Assembly: GCF_032490495.1 (NCBI RefSeq)
Contig: NZ_JAVYJB010000002.1
Span: 124,001-188,000, forward strand
Origin: Pilosibacter fragilis
GTDB lineage: Bacteria > Bacillota > Clostridia > Lachnospirales > Lachnospiraceae
DNA: 64,000 bases
Direction of reading: 5' to 3'
Shown here: piece by piece, positions 7,861 to 16,846 of the stretch
Layout: each line of letters begins with the position of its first letter
Numbering within the stretch: position 1 is the first letter of the stretch
Made by a program: the position numbers and the translations under genes
Notes under the pieces: generated by a model
Seen by the model: the letters and a program-made list of their open reading frames with translations, nothing else
The model's database searches: none
Told to the model about the DNA's origin: nothing

Positions 7861-8736
7861 TTAATAGTTCCCCCGGAGGATCTTCGCAAGCTCTGAATTT
7901 TCATCCAGAATGATCGTCTTATTATCTCCCTTGAGACTCGCCTTTAACGCGTCCAGACTGCGGATATAATTATAGTAATCGGCCTTTCCCTCGTCATTGT
8001 ACGCGCCGGAAAGGATCCTCATATACTCTGCCTCGCCTTCCGCCCGGATCTTCTCCGCCTGGGCCTGCGCCTCGGAGATGATGATGGAGACCTCTTTATC
8101 CGTACTGTTCTTGATGACATTGGACTGGTACTCACCGTCTGCGATATATCCGGCAGCGATATTCTGCCGTTCGGAGATCATACGCTGGTAAACAGCCTCC
8201 TTGTTGGAATCCGGGAGGTCTAAAAGCTTCGTCTCCACCTTTTTTACCTTGATTCCGTAGCTGTCCAGAGAAGAACCGATCTTTTCTGTGATCATCTCTG
8301 CCAGCTTTCCGTCACGGCCGGAGATCACATCTGCCTGATCCGTGGAGGAAATGACATTTTTTACAGCATTATATACAACGACGGAAATTCGGCTTTCCGC
8401 ATTTGCTTTGTTCGCTCCGAGTCTGGAAAGGTATGCCAGCGGATCTGTAACACTCCACAATGCAAAGGAATCCGTTACCATCACCTTTTTATCCCTTGTA
8501 TTAACCTCACTCGGAATAAGGTCATAGATCATCTCATAATTAGGAATCGACTGTGTCGTCTGAAGAAACGGGATCTTAAAGCTGAGACCCGGCGTCTCGA
8601 CCACCCGGACCACTTTTCCGAACTGGAGAATGAGCTTATACTCGTCATTGTATGTGCTCACCATACTTCCCTGAAGCAGAACGACGATCAGAAGAAGAAC
8701 AACGATTCCTATGATTCTTTTTCCTGTCTTTTTCAT
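7861..8736 (-). CDS. hflC: HflC-like SPFH/prohibitin protein
   Basis: 291-aa membrane-anchored SPFH (band 7) protein with one N-terminal membrane segment (residues ~7-24, IIGIVVLLLIVVLLQGS), a band-7 domain and a coiled-coil C-terminal half (SEAQAQAEKIRAEGEAEYMRI). HflC with HflK forms a large membrane complex that modulates the FtsH protease in bacteria where it has been studied. The hflK gene ends at 8737, directly abutting this start, so the two are co-transcribed and the pair call is mutually supportive. The protein ends in SELAKILRGNY, similar to HflC tails. Confidence 0.9.
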   Translation of the reverse strand: MKKTGKRIIGIVVLLLIVVLLQGSMVSTYNDEYKLILQFGKVVRVVETPGLSFKIPFLQTTQSIPNYEMIYDLIPSEVNTRDKKVMVTDSFALWSVTDPLAYLSRLGANKANAESRISVVVYNAVKNVISSTDQADVISGRDGKLAEMITEKIGSSLDSYGIKVKKVETKLLDLPDSNKEAVYQRMISERQNIAAGYIADGEYQSNVIKNSTDKEVSIIISEAQAQAEKIRAEGEAEYMRILSGAYNDEGKADYYNYIRSLDALKASLKGDNKTIILDENSELAKILRGNY

Positions 8737-9900
8737 TTAGTTCCCTCCTCCCGTCTGTGCTGCGCTGCCGGAAACTGCCTCTGAAAATGGTTCTAACGGC
8801 AGCAGCGTCTGTGTGCCGTTTCCGCCGGTGATGATGACCTTGAGATCCGGAAGAACTTCCTCCATAGTCTCATAGAACATACGCTTTTTTGTGATCAGCG
8901 GGTACTTCACATACTCCGCGTATGTGTCCTCAAAACGCGCCACCTGTCCGTTTGCCTCGTTGATCCGCTGTTCCTTGTATGCCTCGGCATCCTGCAAAAG
9001 CTTATCGGCCTTTGCCTTCGCCTCCGGAATGTTCTCAGACTGATATTTCTTTGCGGAGTTGATCGCCGTCTCCATGCCCTGTTTCGCATCCTCAACCGCC
9101 TTGAACGCATTCGCCACATCATCTCTCGGCATTTCCGTATCCTGAATCGACACGTTGTAGATTCCATATCCGATATTTTCCTCGACAAGACGGTTTGTGA
9201 GCTGCTCTTTGATCCGCTCCTGAATCTGAGTCTTTCCGGTAGTGATCACATCATCAACATTATAAACGCCGACGGTATCGCGGATATAGCTCTGAGCCAG
9301 GTTCTTGATGATAGACTCGTACACACTTCTGTGGCGCACCGCCTGAACCGGATCTGTGACCATGTATTCCACATAGAAATCCACGTTTGTCAGATTGAAA
9401 TCCTTTGTGATCATCAGGCTCTCGTTCTCGATAGATACCGGATTGTCTATGGAGGCGCCGTCCGCCCGGGCCGGGTCCGTCGTGTAGCCGATCTGCATAC
9501 CCGTGATGGCTTTGGAAACCTTAGTCACGCGCTGGATCACCGGAATTTTAAAGTGAAGACCTGATGCCTCCTCCACTGCCGGTTTTCCGAACGTGGTGAC
9601 CACCGCCATCTCCTCCTCGGAAAGAGTATAGAAGCTGTCGAAGGAAAGCACTGCCGCCGCGAGGACGATCACAACCGCAGTCACCGCAAGACCTGTGTGC
9701 TTCGGGACCCGGATCCCCGGCCCCTTCTTCTTCTCCTTCTTCCCGGAACCTTCCTCCGGCTGTTCGTACACCACGCGCTCTGCCTTATTTTCTTTCCGCT
9801 TCTTTGCACCCGCAAAGAGTTCGTCCAGTGTCCCGTTCTTTTTTAACGCCCGGAACACGAACGCCGCGATCACAACGAGCCATATGACCATCTCAATCAT
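8737..9900 (-). CDS. hflK: HflK-like SPFH/prohibitin protein
   Basis: 387-aa SPFH protein, partner of HflC. Residues ~1-20 form a first hydrophobic segment. A basic linker with several lysine-rich stretches follows, then a second hydrophobic segment (~72-90), the band-7 domain (EEEMAVVTTFGKPAVEEASGLHFK) and a coiled coil containing YKEQRINEANGQVARFEDTYAEYVKYPLITKKRMFYETMEEVLPDLKVII, characteristic of HflK. Having two N-terminal hydrophobic segments is somewhat unusual, since the E. coli protein has one. It overlaps the end of recU by 4 nt (ATGA) and abuts hflC, giving a recU-hflK-hflC operon. Confidence 0.9.
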   Translation of the reverse strand: MIEMVIWLVVIAAFVFRALKKNGTLDELFAGAKKRKENKAERVVYEQPEEGSGKKEKKKGPGIRVPKHTGLAVTAVVIVLAAAVLSFDSFYTLSEEEMAVVTTFGKPAVEEASGLHFKIPVIQRVTKVSKAITGMQIGYTTDPARADGASIDNPVSIENESLMITKDFNLTNVDFYVEYMVTDPVQAVRHRSVYESIIKNLAQSYIRDTVGVYNVDDVITTGKTQIQERIKEQLTNRLVEENIGYGIYNVSIQDTEMPRDDVANAFKAVEDAKQGMETAINSAKKYQSENIPEAKAKADKLLQDAEAYKEQRINEANGQVARFEDTYAEYVKYPLITKKRMFYETMEEVLPDLKVIITGGNGTQTLLPLEPFSEAVSGSAAQTGGGN

Positions 9901-10454
9901 TCGCTGTCTCCTCCTTTTTCTTCCTTCCGGTCAAGATCCTGCTGGATCCCTTCCAGGTAATGGACATACATGTCCCGGTGGCTCCGGATCCTGTACGCTT
10001 CCGGCACCACCTCATCATAGGTAAAGCTTTTTCTTCCGCCCTCTTCCATCCGTACCCAGAAACGGTTCACCACATCAAAAGGAACATAATAGATCTCGTT
10101 CTCCGCTGTGAAGGAGAGGATAATGAAAGCAATTCCGCCCTGGGCTTCAAATTCCTTCATGAATGCGATCTGGTGCGGGTGGATATTCTGGAGTGGGAAC
10201 GTACTCACCGCGCATTCCTTCGCGTCAAAGCAGACCGGAATCCCCTGAACCGCACCGATATAGTCGACCGTACTTTTCATGTCGAAGTACGCCAGCGTGA
10301 TATGACGGCTCTTTTTGTCGATCTCGATGGGCGTGATCGGGGTCGGGATCTTCTGGATCAGAGCCAGCTTCTTTTCCCGGTAGCTGTCATTGGTCCGGTT
10401 GAGCAGATCTTCCAGCGTGGAGCCACGAAGGCCCCTGGTTTTCCATGTTCCCAT
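9897..10454 (-). CDS. recU: Holliday junction resolvase RecU
   Basis: 185-aa homodimeric nuclease that cuts Holliday junctions in recombinational repair and chromosome segregation of Firmicutes. Recognised from RGSTLEDLLNRTNDSYREKKLALIQKIPTPI at the N-terminus, the catalytic acidic set VDYIGAVQGIPVCFDAKE (residues ~63-80) and the conserved HQIAFMKEFEAQGGIAFIILSF block. Slightly shorter than the B. subtilis protein (~206 aa). In Bacillus it neighbours ponA, whereas here it is coupled to hflKC. Confidence 0.92.
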   Translation of the reverse strand: MGTWKTRGLRGSTLEDLLNRTNDSYREKKLALIQKIPTPITPIEIDKKSRHITLAYFDMKSTVDYIGAVQGIPVCFDAKECAVSTFPLQNIHPHQIAFMKEFEAQGGIAFIILSFTAENEIYYVPFDVVNRFWVRMEEGGRKSFTYDEVVPEAYRIRSHRDMYVHYLEGIQQDLDRKEEKGGDSE

Positions 10455-10554
10455 AGTTGTTCCTTATCATCAATGCAAATATTTTTGAGTGATTTACATA
10501 AGTTTTTTATGTCAACCAGCTGTTTGTCACATGTCTGTCCGGTGCTGCCAGATT

Positions 10555-11553
10555 TTATGGCGACCTGATCCCTGTCTCTTTCAGTACCGAACCGAAATAT
10601 CCCGGCAGCGGCGCCTCAAACCCCCGCCCGGATAGATAGACAAACGGTTCCGCAAGTTTCGGAAACTCCAGACGGTAAGAATGTAAGAGCTGATACTTCA
10701 CGGTCCGCCCTGATGGGTTGACTTTCGAAACTCCGCCGTACTTGAAATCCCCTACGATCGGATGCCCAAGAGACGCTAAATGGGCGCGGATCTGATGGGA
10801 ACGTCCGGTCAGAAGTGTCACTCTGAGCAGCGTAAACCTTCCATCCGTTGCGATCGGCTCATATTTTGTCCGGATCCGTTTCGGCTCCTCGTCTCCGCCT
10901 TTTCCTCCAAAGCGCTTTGCCTCCGCCTCCGTGAGGATCCGCACCTGATTCTTCTTCTCATCCTTTAAAAGCCAGCCGTCCACCGTCTTCACATCCCGGA
11001 TCTCGCCGGATACAAGACACTGATAATACTTATGGATCGAGCGGTCTTTAAACACGCCGGAAAGCATCTGAAGCCCCGCCAAAGATTTTCCTGCAGCCAC
11101 GATACCGCTGGTATTCCGGTCCAGACGGTTGCAGACCGAAGGGCGGAACGCGCGGAGCCCGCTCTCCGTGAGCTTGCCGCTCCCCAAAAGATAATCGATC
11201 AGATACTCCACCAGAGATTCATCGGTCTCCTTAGCCTTCTGCGACAGCATACCCGCCGGTTTGTTGACCAGAATGATCTCGTCATCCTCATAGAGAATAT
11301 CGAGATCTACTTTCTTTACCTCCTGCACCTGAACACTGGAAAATTTTTCGATGGTGTCCTCCGCAAGAAACAGCTTCACGACATCGCCTTCGGCGAGTTT
11401 TTCATTTCCCTCACACTTTTTCCCGTTCAGCGTGATGTTCTTCTTGCGCATCATCTTATAGAAAAAGCTCTTCGACGCCTCATTCATGTACTTCGCGAGA
11501 AATTTATCCAGTCGCTGTCCCGCCTCGTTCTTTTCAATCACGATCTCTCTCAT
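10555..11553 (-). CDS. RluA family 23S rRNA pseudouridine synthase
   Basis: 332-aa enzyme isomerising uridine to pseudouridine in large-subunit rRNA. An N-terminal S4 RNA-binding domain (residues ~11-60, RLDKFLAKYMNEASKSFFYKMM) precedes the RluA catalytic domain. The catalytic Asp lies in NRLDRNTSGIV (~residues 142-152), and TGRSHQIRAHLASLGHPIVGD is the other family block. This arrangement matches RluC/RluD-type enzymes, and the exact target uridine cannot be told. The small unknown membrane-protein gene ends 11 nt upstream, so the two are probably co-transcribed. Confidence 0.93.
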   Translation of the reverse strand: MREIVIEKNEAGQRLDKFLAKYMNEASKSFFYKMMRKKNITLNGKKCEGNEKLAEGDVVKLFLAEDTIEKFSSVQVQEVKKVDLDILYEDDEIILVNKPAGMLSQKAKETDESLVEYLIDYLLGSGKLTESGLRAFRPSVCNRLDRNTSGIVAAGKSLAGLQMLSGVFKDRSIHKYYQCLVSGEIRDVKTVDGWLLKDEKKNQVRILTEAEAKRFGGKGGDEEPKRIRTKYEPIATDGRFTLLRVTLLTGRSHQIRAHLASLGHPIVGDFKYGGVSKVNPSGRTVKYQLLHSYRLEFPKLAEPFVYLSGRGFEAPLPGYFGSVLKETGIRSP

Positions 11554-11564
11554 CTTTTATTCCC

Positions 11565-12137
11565 CTACATGGACAGACTCTTTAATAACTTTAAAACATG
11601 TGGAGCGCTTCCGTCATCCTCTTCCTCTGTGACGGTCTTAAGCTCAGAAAGCCTCCGTAGGAACTTTTTCTCCTCGTTCATGACCTTCGCGTTTCCGTCC
11701 AGCTTCCAGCCCACCAGCATCTCGTTTAAGAATTTTTCCGCCTTCCTCCTGTCTACGTTTTTGTTCGGACAATAGAGGTAGACCCCTGTCGGATGGACCA
11801 CCGCAGCGTCCACCGGCATGATCAGGTCATTCGATGTAATGATCAGATCGTATAAGATCGGAAATTTCTCCTCGTATGGAACACACGCGTCGTGAAATTT
11901 CTCCGGGACCTCCGGGATCCTCGCCGCAACCACCAGAGGGGATGCGAGGTTTGCCATCGGCAGCACCGTGAGGATCGCACTGATCGTGACAAGATTTTTA
12001 TAGATCTGCGCCGTGATAAAGTTTCTTAAAATAAGCTGCGCAACGATCGCCAGAATAAACAACACCACAAAGAAAAGCTGACGTTTCTTATGGGCAGTAC
12101 GGTAACGGTAAGTTCCTTTTTCCAGTCGTAATTTCAA
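11565..12137 (-). CDS. Conserved hypothetical membrane protein, two N-terminal TM segments
   Basis: 190-aa protein not recognised as a named family. The N-terminus is basic (KGTYRYRTAHKKRQ), followed by two hydrophobic segments (~residues 20-40 and 45-70), so the C-terminal ~120 residues probably form a soluble, mixed alpha/beta cytoplasmic domain (DLIITSNDLIMPVDAAVVHPTGVYLYCPNKNVDRRKAEKFLNEML). The likely start is TTG at 12137: GAGG lies 7 nt upstream and no ATG is available before the conserved-looking basic stretch. It lies between an SDR gene and an RluA-type synthase in the same orientation. A nuclease-related or sensory fold is conceivable, but nothing seen supports one. Confidence 0.65.
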   Translation of the reverse strand: MKLRLEKGTYRYRTAHKKRQLFFVVLFILAIVAQLILRNFITAQIYKNLVTISAILTVLPMANLASPLVVAARIPEVPEKFHDACVPYEEKFPILYDLIITSNDLIMPVDAAVVHPTGVYLYCPNKNVDRRKAEKFLNEMLVGWKLDGNAKVMNEEKKFLRRLSELKTVTEEEDDGSAPHVLKLLKSLSM

Positions 12138-12198
12138 GTTTTTTCCTCTTTTCTGCTATACTTTGTAAATTTTCAGTGCTCTGTTCCGCAGTCGGAGG

Positions 12199-12963
12199 TT
12201 ACCAGTTGATAAACCCCATCAGGATCTCATGCGGAACGATCCGGCAGAGAACATAGAATGCTTTCATCCACGGGCCATATACCGAGATCCGTTTGCCCTT
12301 CATACTGTCCAGGAGAGCTTTTTTCACTACTCTTTTCGGATCTGCCATCGTGAGTTTCTTGATAGGTGCAAGCTTTCCCCCATTGAGAGCGATCCCGAAA
12401 AACTCCGTCTCAACAGGTCCCGGACAAACCGCTGTCACATAGATCTCCCTCTTTTTTAACTCGGCAGCCAGCGCCCGGCTGTAGCTCAGCACAAAGGACT
12501 TTGACGCGGCGTAGACCGCGAATCCCGGCTGCGGCATAAACGCCGCAGCGGAGGCAAACTGGATGATCCGGCTGTTCCCTGAGATATACGGAAGTACCAT
12601 CTCCGTCACCGCCACCAGAGCCTCATCGTTTAACCGCACCATTCCGGTGGAGAAACTGCCCGGGATCGTTCCCGCAGCACCTGTCTTTCCGTACCCCGCG
12701 CCGTTTACGAGGATCTTCACATTCGGCTGTTCCTGTTTTAAAAGTCCGGAAAGCATGCAAAGGTCTTCCTCGTCTGAAAGATCGAACGGCAGGATCCGCA
12801 AGGACACAGGAACCTTTCCAACGAGCTCCTCCAAGCGGTCCTTTCGTCTGGCGATGACCCAGATCTCCTCCAGTGCCGCAAAGTGATCCGCAAGGAGATA
12901 CACCATCTCCCTTCCCATTCCCGACGACGCGCCGGTCACGATCGCAATCTTTTTTCCACTCAT
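12199..12963 (-). CDS. Short-chain dehydrogenase/reductase (SDR)
   Basis: 254-aa NAD(P)-dependent oxidoreductase of the classical SDR family. The cofactor motif TGASSGMG lies near residues 9-16, the structural NGAGYG motif near residue 88, and the catalytic serine and YxxxK (YAASK, ~155-159) follow. The set matches the YqjQ/DltE-like subgroup that usually acts on lipophilic or carbonyl substrates; substrate unknown. The ATG at 12963 was chosen over an in-frame TTG at 13002 because AAAGG lies 8 nt upstream. The C-terminus is hydrophobic (FYVLCRIVPHEILMGFINW), suggesting membrane association. Confidence 0.88.
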   Translation of the reverse strand: MSGKKIAIVTGASSGMGREMVYLLADHFAALEEIWVIARRKDRLEELVGKVPVSLRILPFDLSDEEDLCMLSGLLKQEQPNVKILVNGAGYGKTGAAGTIPGSFSTGMVRLNDEALVAVTEMVLPYISGNSRIIQFASAAAFMPQPGFAVYAASKSFVLSYSRALAAELKKREIYVTAVCPGPVETEFFGIALNGGKLAPIKKLTMADPKRVVKKALLDSMKGKRISVYGPWMKAFYVLCRIVPHEILMGFINW

Positions 12964-13039
12964 GAAATCTGCCTTTCTAAAAATATGGTCGAGCTGTATC
13001 AATGCTCATCTTTTTACAGATCCGCGCAGGATAACGCCG

Positions 13040-15010
13040 TTATTTCTTTCGTCCTCCCTGCTTCGGCTTCGGTCTTCTCCCACCGGTCTGTCCGGCCATT
13101 CCCTTTGCTCTGCCGGATAAGACCTGGCGGCCTTTTCCTTCCGTTTTCCCGTTCCCGGGCTTTTTTCCGGTCCTCGTTCCGACTTTTTTTCTATCTGCGA
13201 TGTCCTTCGTCATCTTCCTTGGCTTGATCAGGCATTTCTGGTCAAATCCGATGAGATCCTCTCTTCCGGCCTTGATCAGTGCCTCTTTTACAAGATCATA
13301 GTTGTCCGGATTCCGGTACTGGATCAGGGCACGCTGCATCGCCTTCTCATGCGGGTTCGTCGGCACATAGACCGGTTCCATCGTCCGCGGATCCAGCCCT
13401 GTATAGTACATACATGTAGAGATCGTCGACGGTGTCGGGTAAAAATCCTGTACCTGCTCCGGCATGTATCCAAGATCCCTTAAGTGTTCCGCAAGCTCCA
13501 CCGCCTCTTTCAAGGTGGAACCCGGGTGGGAGGACATCAGGTATGGAACGAGATACTGCTTTAATCCCAGCTTCTCATTCATCTTTTTATATTCCTGAGC
13601 AAACTTCTCATAGACGGAATTCTCCGGCTTTCCGAGAAGTCTGAGCACCTGATCCGAGACATGCTCCGGGGCAACCTTCAGCTGTCCGCTGACATGGTAC
13701 ATGCAGAGTTCTCTTAAAAAATCCTTTTTCTTGTCCGCGAGAACATAGTCAAAACGGATGCCGGAACGGATAAATACCTTCTTCACCTTCGGCAGCGCCC
13801 GGAGTTTTCTTAAGAGGGCGATATAATCCGTATGGTCCGCGATCAGGTTTTCGCACGGCTTCGGGAAGAGGCACTGTTTTCCAGGACATGCTCCGTATTT
13901 CAGCTGTTTTTTGCAGGCCGGAAAGCGGAAGTTCGCCGTCGGGCCGCCCACATCGTGGATGTATCCCTTAAAATCAGGTTCCTTTGTCAGGTATTTCGCC
14001 TCATCGATGATCGATTCGTGGCTTCGTACCTGAATAATACGCCCCTGATGGAACGTCAGCGCACAGAAGCTGCAGCCGCCGAAGCAGCCACGGTTGCTGA
14101 TCAGGCTGAATTTCACCTCCGAGAACGCCGGGATCCCGCCTGCCGCATCGTAGGACGGATGCCACCGCCTCATATAAGGAAGTGCGTAGACATCATCCAT
14201 CTCCTGAACAGAAAGCGGTTTTGCCGGTGGGTTCTGGACAACATAAAGGTTGTCCCGGTACTGCTCCACAAGACGTTTTCCCGAAAAGGCATCCGTATTT
14301 TTATACTGGATATTGAAGCTTTCCGCATAACGTCTCTTATCTGTTTTGATCTCATCATAGGACGGCAGGGTAACCGCATCGTATACGGAATCCAGACTGT
14401 CTGTCTTATAGACAGTTCCGTCGATAAATGTAATATCCTTCACATCAAGACCGGAGTTCAGCGCGTCCGCGATCTCAACGATAGACTTTTCGCCCATTCC
14501 GTAAGAGATCAGGTCTGCCTGGGAATCCACGAGGATCGAGTGCTTCACCTTGTTCGACCAGTAATCATAGTGGGCCAGGCGCCGTAAGCTCGCCTCGATC
14601 CCGCCGATCACGATGGGGATATCCTTATAAACGGAACGGATCAGGTTGCAGTAAACCACCGCCGCGTAATCCGGCCGCTTTCCCATAACACCGCCCGGCG
14701 TGTAGGAATCCTTATCGCGGCGTCTTTTTGAGACGGAATAATGGTTTACCATGGAGTCCATATTTCCGGCGCTCACGAGGAAGCCGAGACGCGGTCTTCC
14801 GAGAACCTGGATGCTCTCTTTGTCCTTCCAGTCCGGCTGGGCGATGATCCCGACCTTGTATCCGTAGGATTCCAGCACACGGCTGATGATTGCGGAACCG
14901 AAGGACGGATGGTCCACATAGGCGTCTCCACAAACATAGACGAAATCACACTGGTCCCAGCCTCTTTTTTCCATATCTGCCCGACATACCGGGAGAAAAT
15001 CATGTATCAT
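13040..15010 (-). CDS. YgiQ family radical SAM protein
   Basis: 656-aa radical S-adenosylmethionine protein of the UPF0313/YgiQ family, whose biochemical role is unknown. A B12-binding-like N-terminal Rossmann region (DPSFGSAIISRVLESYGYKVGIIAQP in modified form) precedes the radical SAM core with the [4Fe-4S] motif CFGGCSFC at about residues 306-313. A second cysteine set is present (FPACKKQLKYGACPGKQCLFPKPC). The last ~60 residues are very basic and gly/lys/arg-rich, an RNA- or nucleotide-binding-like tail. The ATG at 15010 is preceded by AAGGA. No functional partner is evident next to it. Confidence 0.92.
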   Translation of the reverse strand: MIHDFLPVCRADMEKRGWDQCDFVYVCGDAYVDHPSFGSAIISRVLESYGYKVGIIAQPDWKDKESIQVLGRPRLGFLVSAGNMDSMVNHYSVSKRRRDKDSYTPGGVMGKRPDYAAVVYCNLIRSVYKDIPIVIGGIEASLRRLAHYDYWSNKVKHSILVDSQADLISYGMGEKSIVEIADALNSGLDVKDITFIDGTVYKTDSLDSVYDAVTLPSYDEIKTDKRRYAESFNIQYKNTDAFSGKRLVEQYRDNLYVVQNPPAKPLSVQEMDDVYALPYMRRWHPSYDAAGGIPAFSEVKFSLISNRGCFGGCSFCALTFHQGRIIQVRSHESIIDEAKYLTKEPDFKGYIHDVGGPTANFRFPACKKQLKYGACPGKQCLFPKPCENLIADHTDYIALLRKLRALPKVKKVFIRSGIRFDYVLADKKKDFLRELCMYHVSGQLKVAPEHVSDQVLRLLGKPENSVYEKFAQEYKKMNEKLGLKQYLVPYLMSSHPGSTLKEAVELAEHLRDLGYMPEQVQDFYPTPSTISTCMYYTGLDPRTMEPVYVPTNPHEKAMQRALIQYRNPDNYDLVKEALIKAGREDLIGFDQKCLIKPRKMTKDIADRKKVGTRTGKKPGNGKTEGKGRQVLSGRAKGMAGQTGGRRPKPKQGGRKK

Positions 15011-15068
15011 ATGTTATGTCCTTATTCATTTTATCGTTGAACCGGCAAATGAGCCAATCTTATAAAAA

Positions 15069-15725
15069 CTACAGTAATTCTCTGTAATCAGAGATCACCG
15101 CATCCGCAAGCGCTCTCTTCTCATCCATCAGATCTGCCGAAAAATCATCCTCCATGGCGATCACCGGCATCCCCGCCGCTTTGCCTGCCATGATCCCCGC
15201 CGGGATATCCTCAAACACGAGGCAGTTCTCCGGTTGCACACCAAGACGTTTTGCGACTTCGAGGTAGATATCCGGCTCCGGCTTTCCGTGAGCCACCTCA
15301 CAGGCTGTCACCACCGCATCAAAGTATTCTTTCACCTTCAAAGATGTCAGGACCGCATCTACGATCTCGCTTCCGTTGCTGGTCCCGATTCCTGTGCGGA
15401 TCCCGTTCTCCTTGCAGTATTTCAAAAATTCCAGCACACCCGGCTTCAAGGGTACTTCATGACGGTACTTGTCGATCGACATCCGGGTCCAGACTGCCTT
15501 AATCTCGTCAAGGCTTAACGGGAGATCAAACCGCTCCTTAAAATATACCGCCGTCTCCGAAAAGCTCATTCCCTCGATCGCTCTCTGGATATCGTCCGGG
15601 CATTCATAGCCGTAAGCTCCCAAAAATTCGATATCGATCGCCTCCCACATCCACATGGAATCCACCAGAGTCCCATCCAGATCAAAAAGCACCGCCTTTT
15701 TATTTTCCAAAAAATTCTTTATCAT
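15069..15725 (-). CDS. HAD family hydrolase (beta-phosphoglucomutase/phosphatase-like)
   Basis: 218-aa haloacid dehalogenase-superfamily phosphatase, subfamily IA with an alpha-helical cap. Motif I is DLDGTLVDS (nucleophile Asp15, acid/base Asp17), motif II is GTSNGS (~112), motif III is the Lys in HGKPEPDIY (~151) and motif IV is FEDIPAG (~174). This set matches the beta-phosphoglucomutase/sugar-phosphatase group; the substrate cannot be fixed. The start overlaps the stop of the upstream pseudouridine synthase gene by 4 nt (ATGA), so it is translationally coupled to it. Confidence 0.9.
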   Translation of the reverse strand: MIKNFLENKKAVLFDLDGTLVDSMWMWEAIDIEFLGAYGYECPDDIQRAIEGMSFSETAVYFKERFDLPLSLDEIKAVWTRMSIDKYRHEVPLKPGVLEFLKYCKENGIRTGIGTSNGSEIVDAVLTSLKVKEYFDAVVTACEVAHGKPEPDIYLEVAKRLGVQPENCLVFEDIPAGIMAGKAAGMPVIAMEDDFSADLMDEKRALADAVISDYRELL

Positions 15726-16519
15726 AAGTTTTCCAACAACTCCCGTTCTTTATCCGTCAGTTTCCGGTATTCCCCGGTCTTTAAAGCATCATCGAGCTTC
15801 AGCGGCCCCATAGACAAGCGTTTTAAGTGAAGCACCGGACAGCCGGTCTCCTCCATCATGCGCTTAACCTGATGGAATTTCCCCTCGTGAAGCGTGAGCC
15901 GCACGAGACTCTCCGCCGCTGTCCCCGTCTTCCGGTCCTCCGCTCTTCTCTCTAAGATCTCCAGCTCCGCAGGCATACAGGAAAGTCCGTCCGCAAGCGT
16001 CATTCCTTCCCGGAACTTATCTACCGCCTCATCTGGGACAAAGCCCTCGCATCTCGCCTCATACACCTTATCCACGTGATGTCCCGGTGAGAGAAGACGG
16101 TGGGCCAGCGCCCCATCGTTTGTGATGAGAAGCAGACCTTCTGTATCGATATCAAGACGGCCCACCGGGAACAGGTCTTTTCGGCTTTTTTCATCGATAA
16201 GATCCACCACGGTCTTTCTGCGGCGGTCCTCCGTCGCGGAGATCACACCCTGGGGTTTATTTAAAAGGTAATATTCCAGTTCCACGTATTCTACCGGCGC
16301 ATTGTCAAGACAGATCGTGTCTTCGCCTTTCTTTATCTTCGTCTCAGGCTTTTTTACGATCACACCGTTCACCGTGATCCGTCCTCTCCGGATCATCTCC
16401 TTGAGCTCCGTCCTCGTCCCTTTTCCCATATCAGCCAGATATTTATCCAACCGGATTGCTTTTTCCAAGTATTTCTCTCCTTCCGAATCCCGTGCTTTTC
16501 TGGTCCAGTCCGTATTCAT
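15722..16519 (-). CDS. RsuA/RluB family pseudouridine synthase
   Basis: 265-aa enzyme that forms pseudouridine in rRNA. A short N-terminal S4 domain (residues ~23-70, RLDKYLADMGKGTRTELKEMIRRGRITVNG) precedes the catalytic core, with the active-site Asp in VGRLDIDTEGLLLITNDG (~140-157) and the LTLHEGKFHQVKRMMEETG block near residue 210. Family signatures are those of RsuA (16S U516); RluB/RluE-like activity cannot be excluded. It is followed by a coupled HAD phosphatase gene. Upstream is a gene-free interval holding a miniature mobile element. Confidence 0.92.
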   Translation of the reverse strand: MNTDWTRKARDSEGEKYLEKAIRLDKYLADMGKGTRTELKEMIRRGRITVNGVIVKKPETKIKKGEDTICLDNAPVEYVELEYYLLNKPQGVISATEDRRRKTVVDLIDEKSRKDLFPVGRLDIDTEGLLLITNDGALAHRLLSPGHHVDKVYEARCEGFVPDEAVDKFREGMTLADGLSCMPAELEILERRAEDRKTGTAAESLVRLTLHEGKFHQVKRMMEETGCPVLHLKRLSMGPLKLDDALKTGEYRKLTDKERELLENL

Positions 16520-16584
16520 TCTATTGGGAAATGCAGAATTCCCGGAAAATATGGACTTTTAAATAAAAAAGCACACTATCTTTA

Positions 16585-16613
16585 TCATATCAAAATTCCG
16601 GTGAAAGTACAAT
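16585..16613 (+). promoter_or_regulatory. Sigma-E-like promoter candidate for ylbJ
   Basis: TCATATC (16585-16591), close to the sigma-E -35 pattern, and AGTACAAT (16606-16613), close to the -10 pattern CATACAnT, are separated by 14 nt. ylbJ of Bacillus belongs to the mother-cell sporulation regulon, so the match is sensible. The mobile element A1 separates this promoter from the gene. Confidence 0.35.
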
Positions 16614-16640
16614 GAAAATAATAGAAAGAGTTTATCTGGT

Positions 16641-16795
16641 GTTACAGTTCAGCCATGCGCTGGTTTGAATGAGAAAGTGTGTTGCAAGCTTGCTTGCATA
16701 AGCACTTTTTCATCCAAATCAGCATATGGTGGAACCACCAGGCTTCTTGTTTTCATGAATATGAAAACAAGAAGATGTAATGGCTGAACTGTAAC
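16641..16795. mobile_element. 155-bp miniature inverted-repeat element, copy A1
   Basis: Perfect 16-bp terminal inverted repeats GTTACAGTTCAGCCAT / ATGGCTGAACTGTAAC. Inside are three hairpins: a long imperfect one (~16659-16724), a small TGGTG-GAAC-CACCA one, and a perfect 14-bp stem (CTTCTTGTTTTCAT with its complement) with a 4-nt loop. Flanks are TATCTGGT (16633-16640) and TATCTGGG (16796-16803), 7 of 8 matching, a likely target-site duplication. The copy at 24900-25054 differs by one base (G versus A at element position 101). No open frame of note, so it is non-autonomous. Confidence 0.85.
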
Positions 16796-16846
16796 TATCT
16801 GGGGCACCCGGTAAACCTGATCTAAATATCCTCATTAGGAGTATTT

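Larger units (their letters stand above)
16520..16846. other. Gene-free interval between the rsuA-like gene and ylbJ
   Basis: Contains a sigma-E-like promoter on the + strand (16585-16613) and the 155-bp element copy A1 (16641-16795) with its flanking direct repeats. No coding sequence is seen. Confidence 0.7.
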
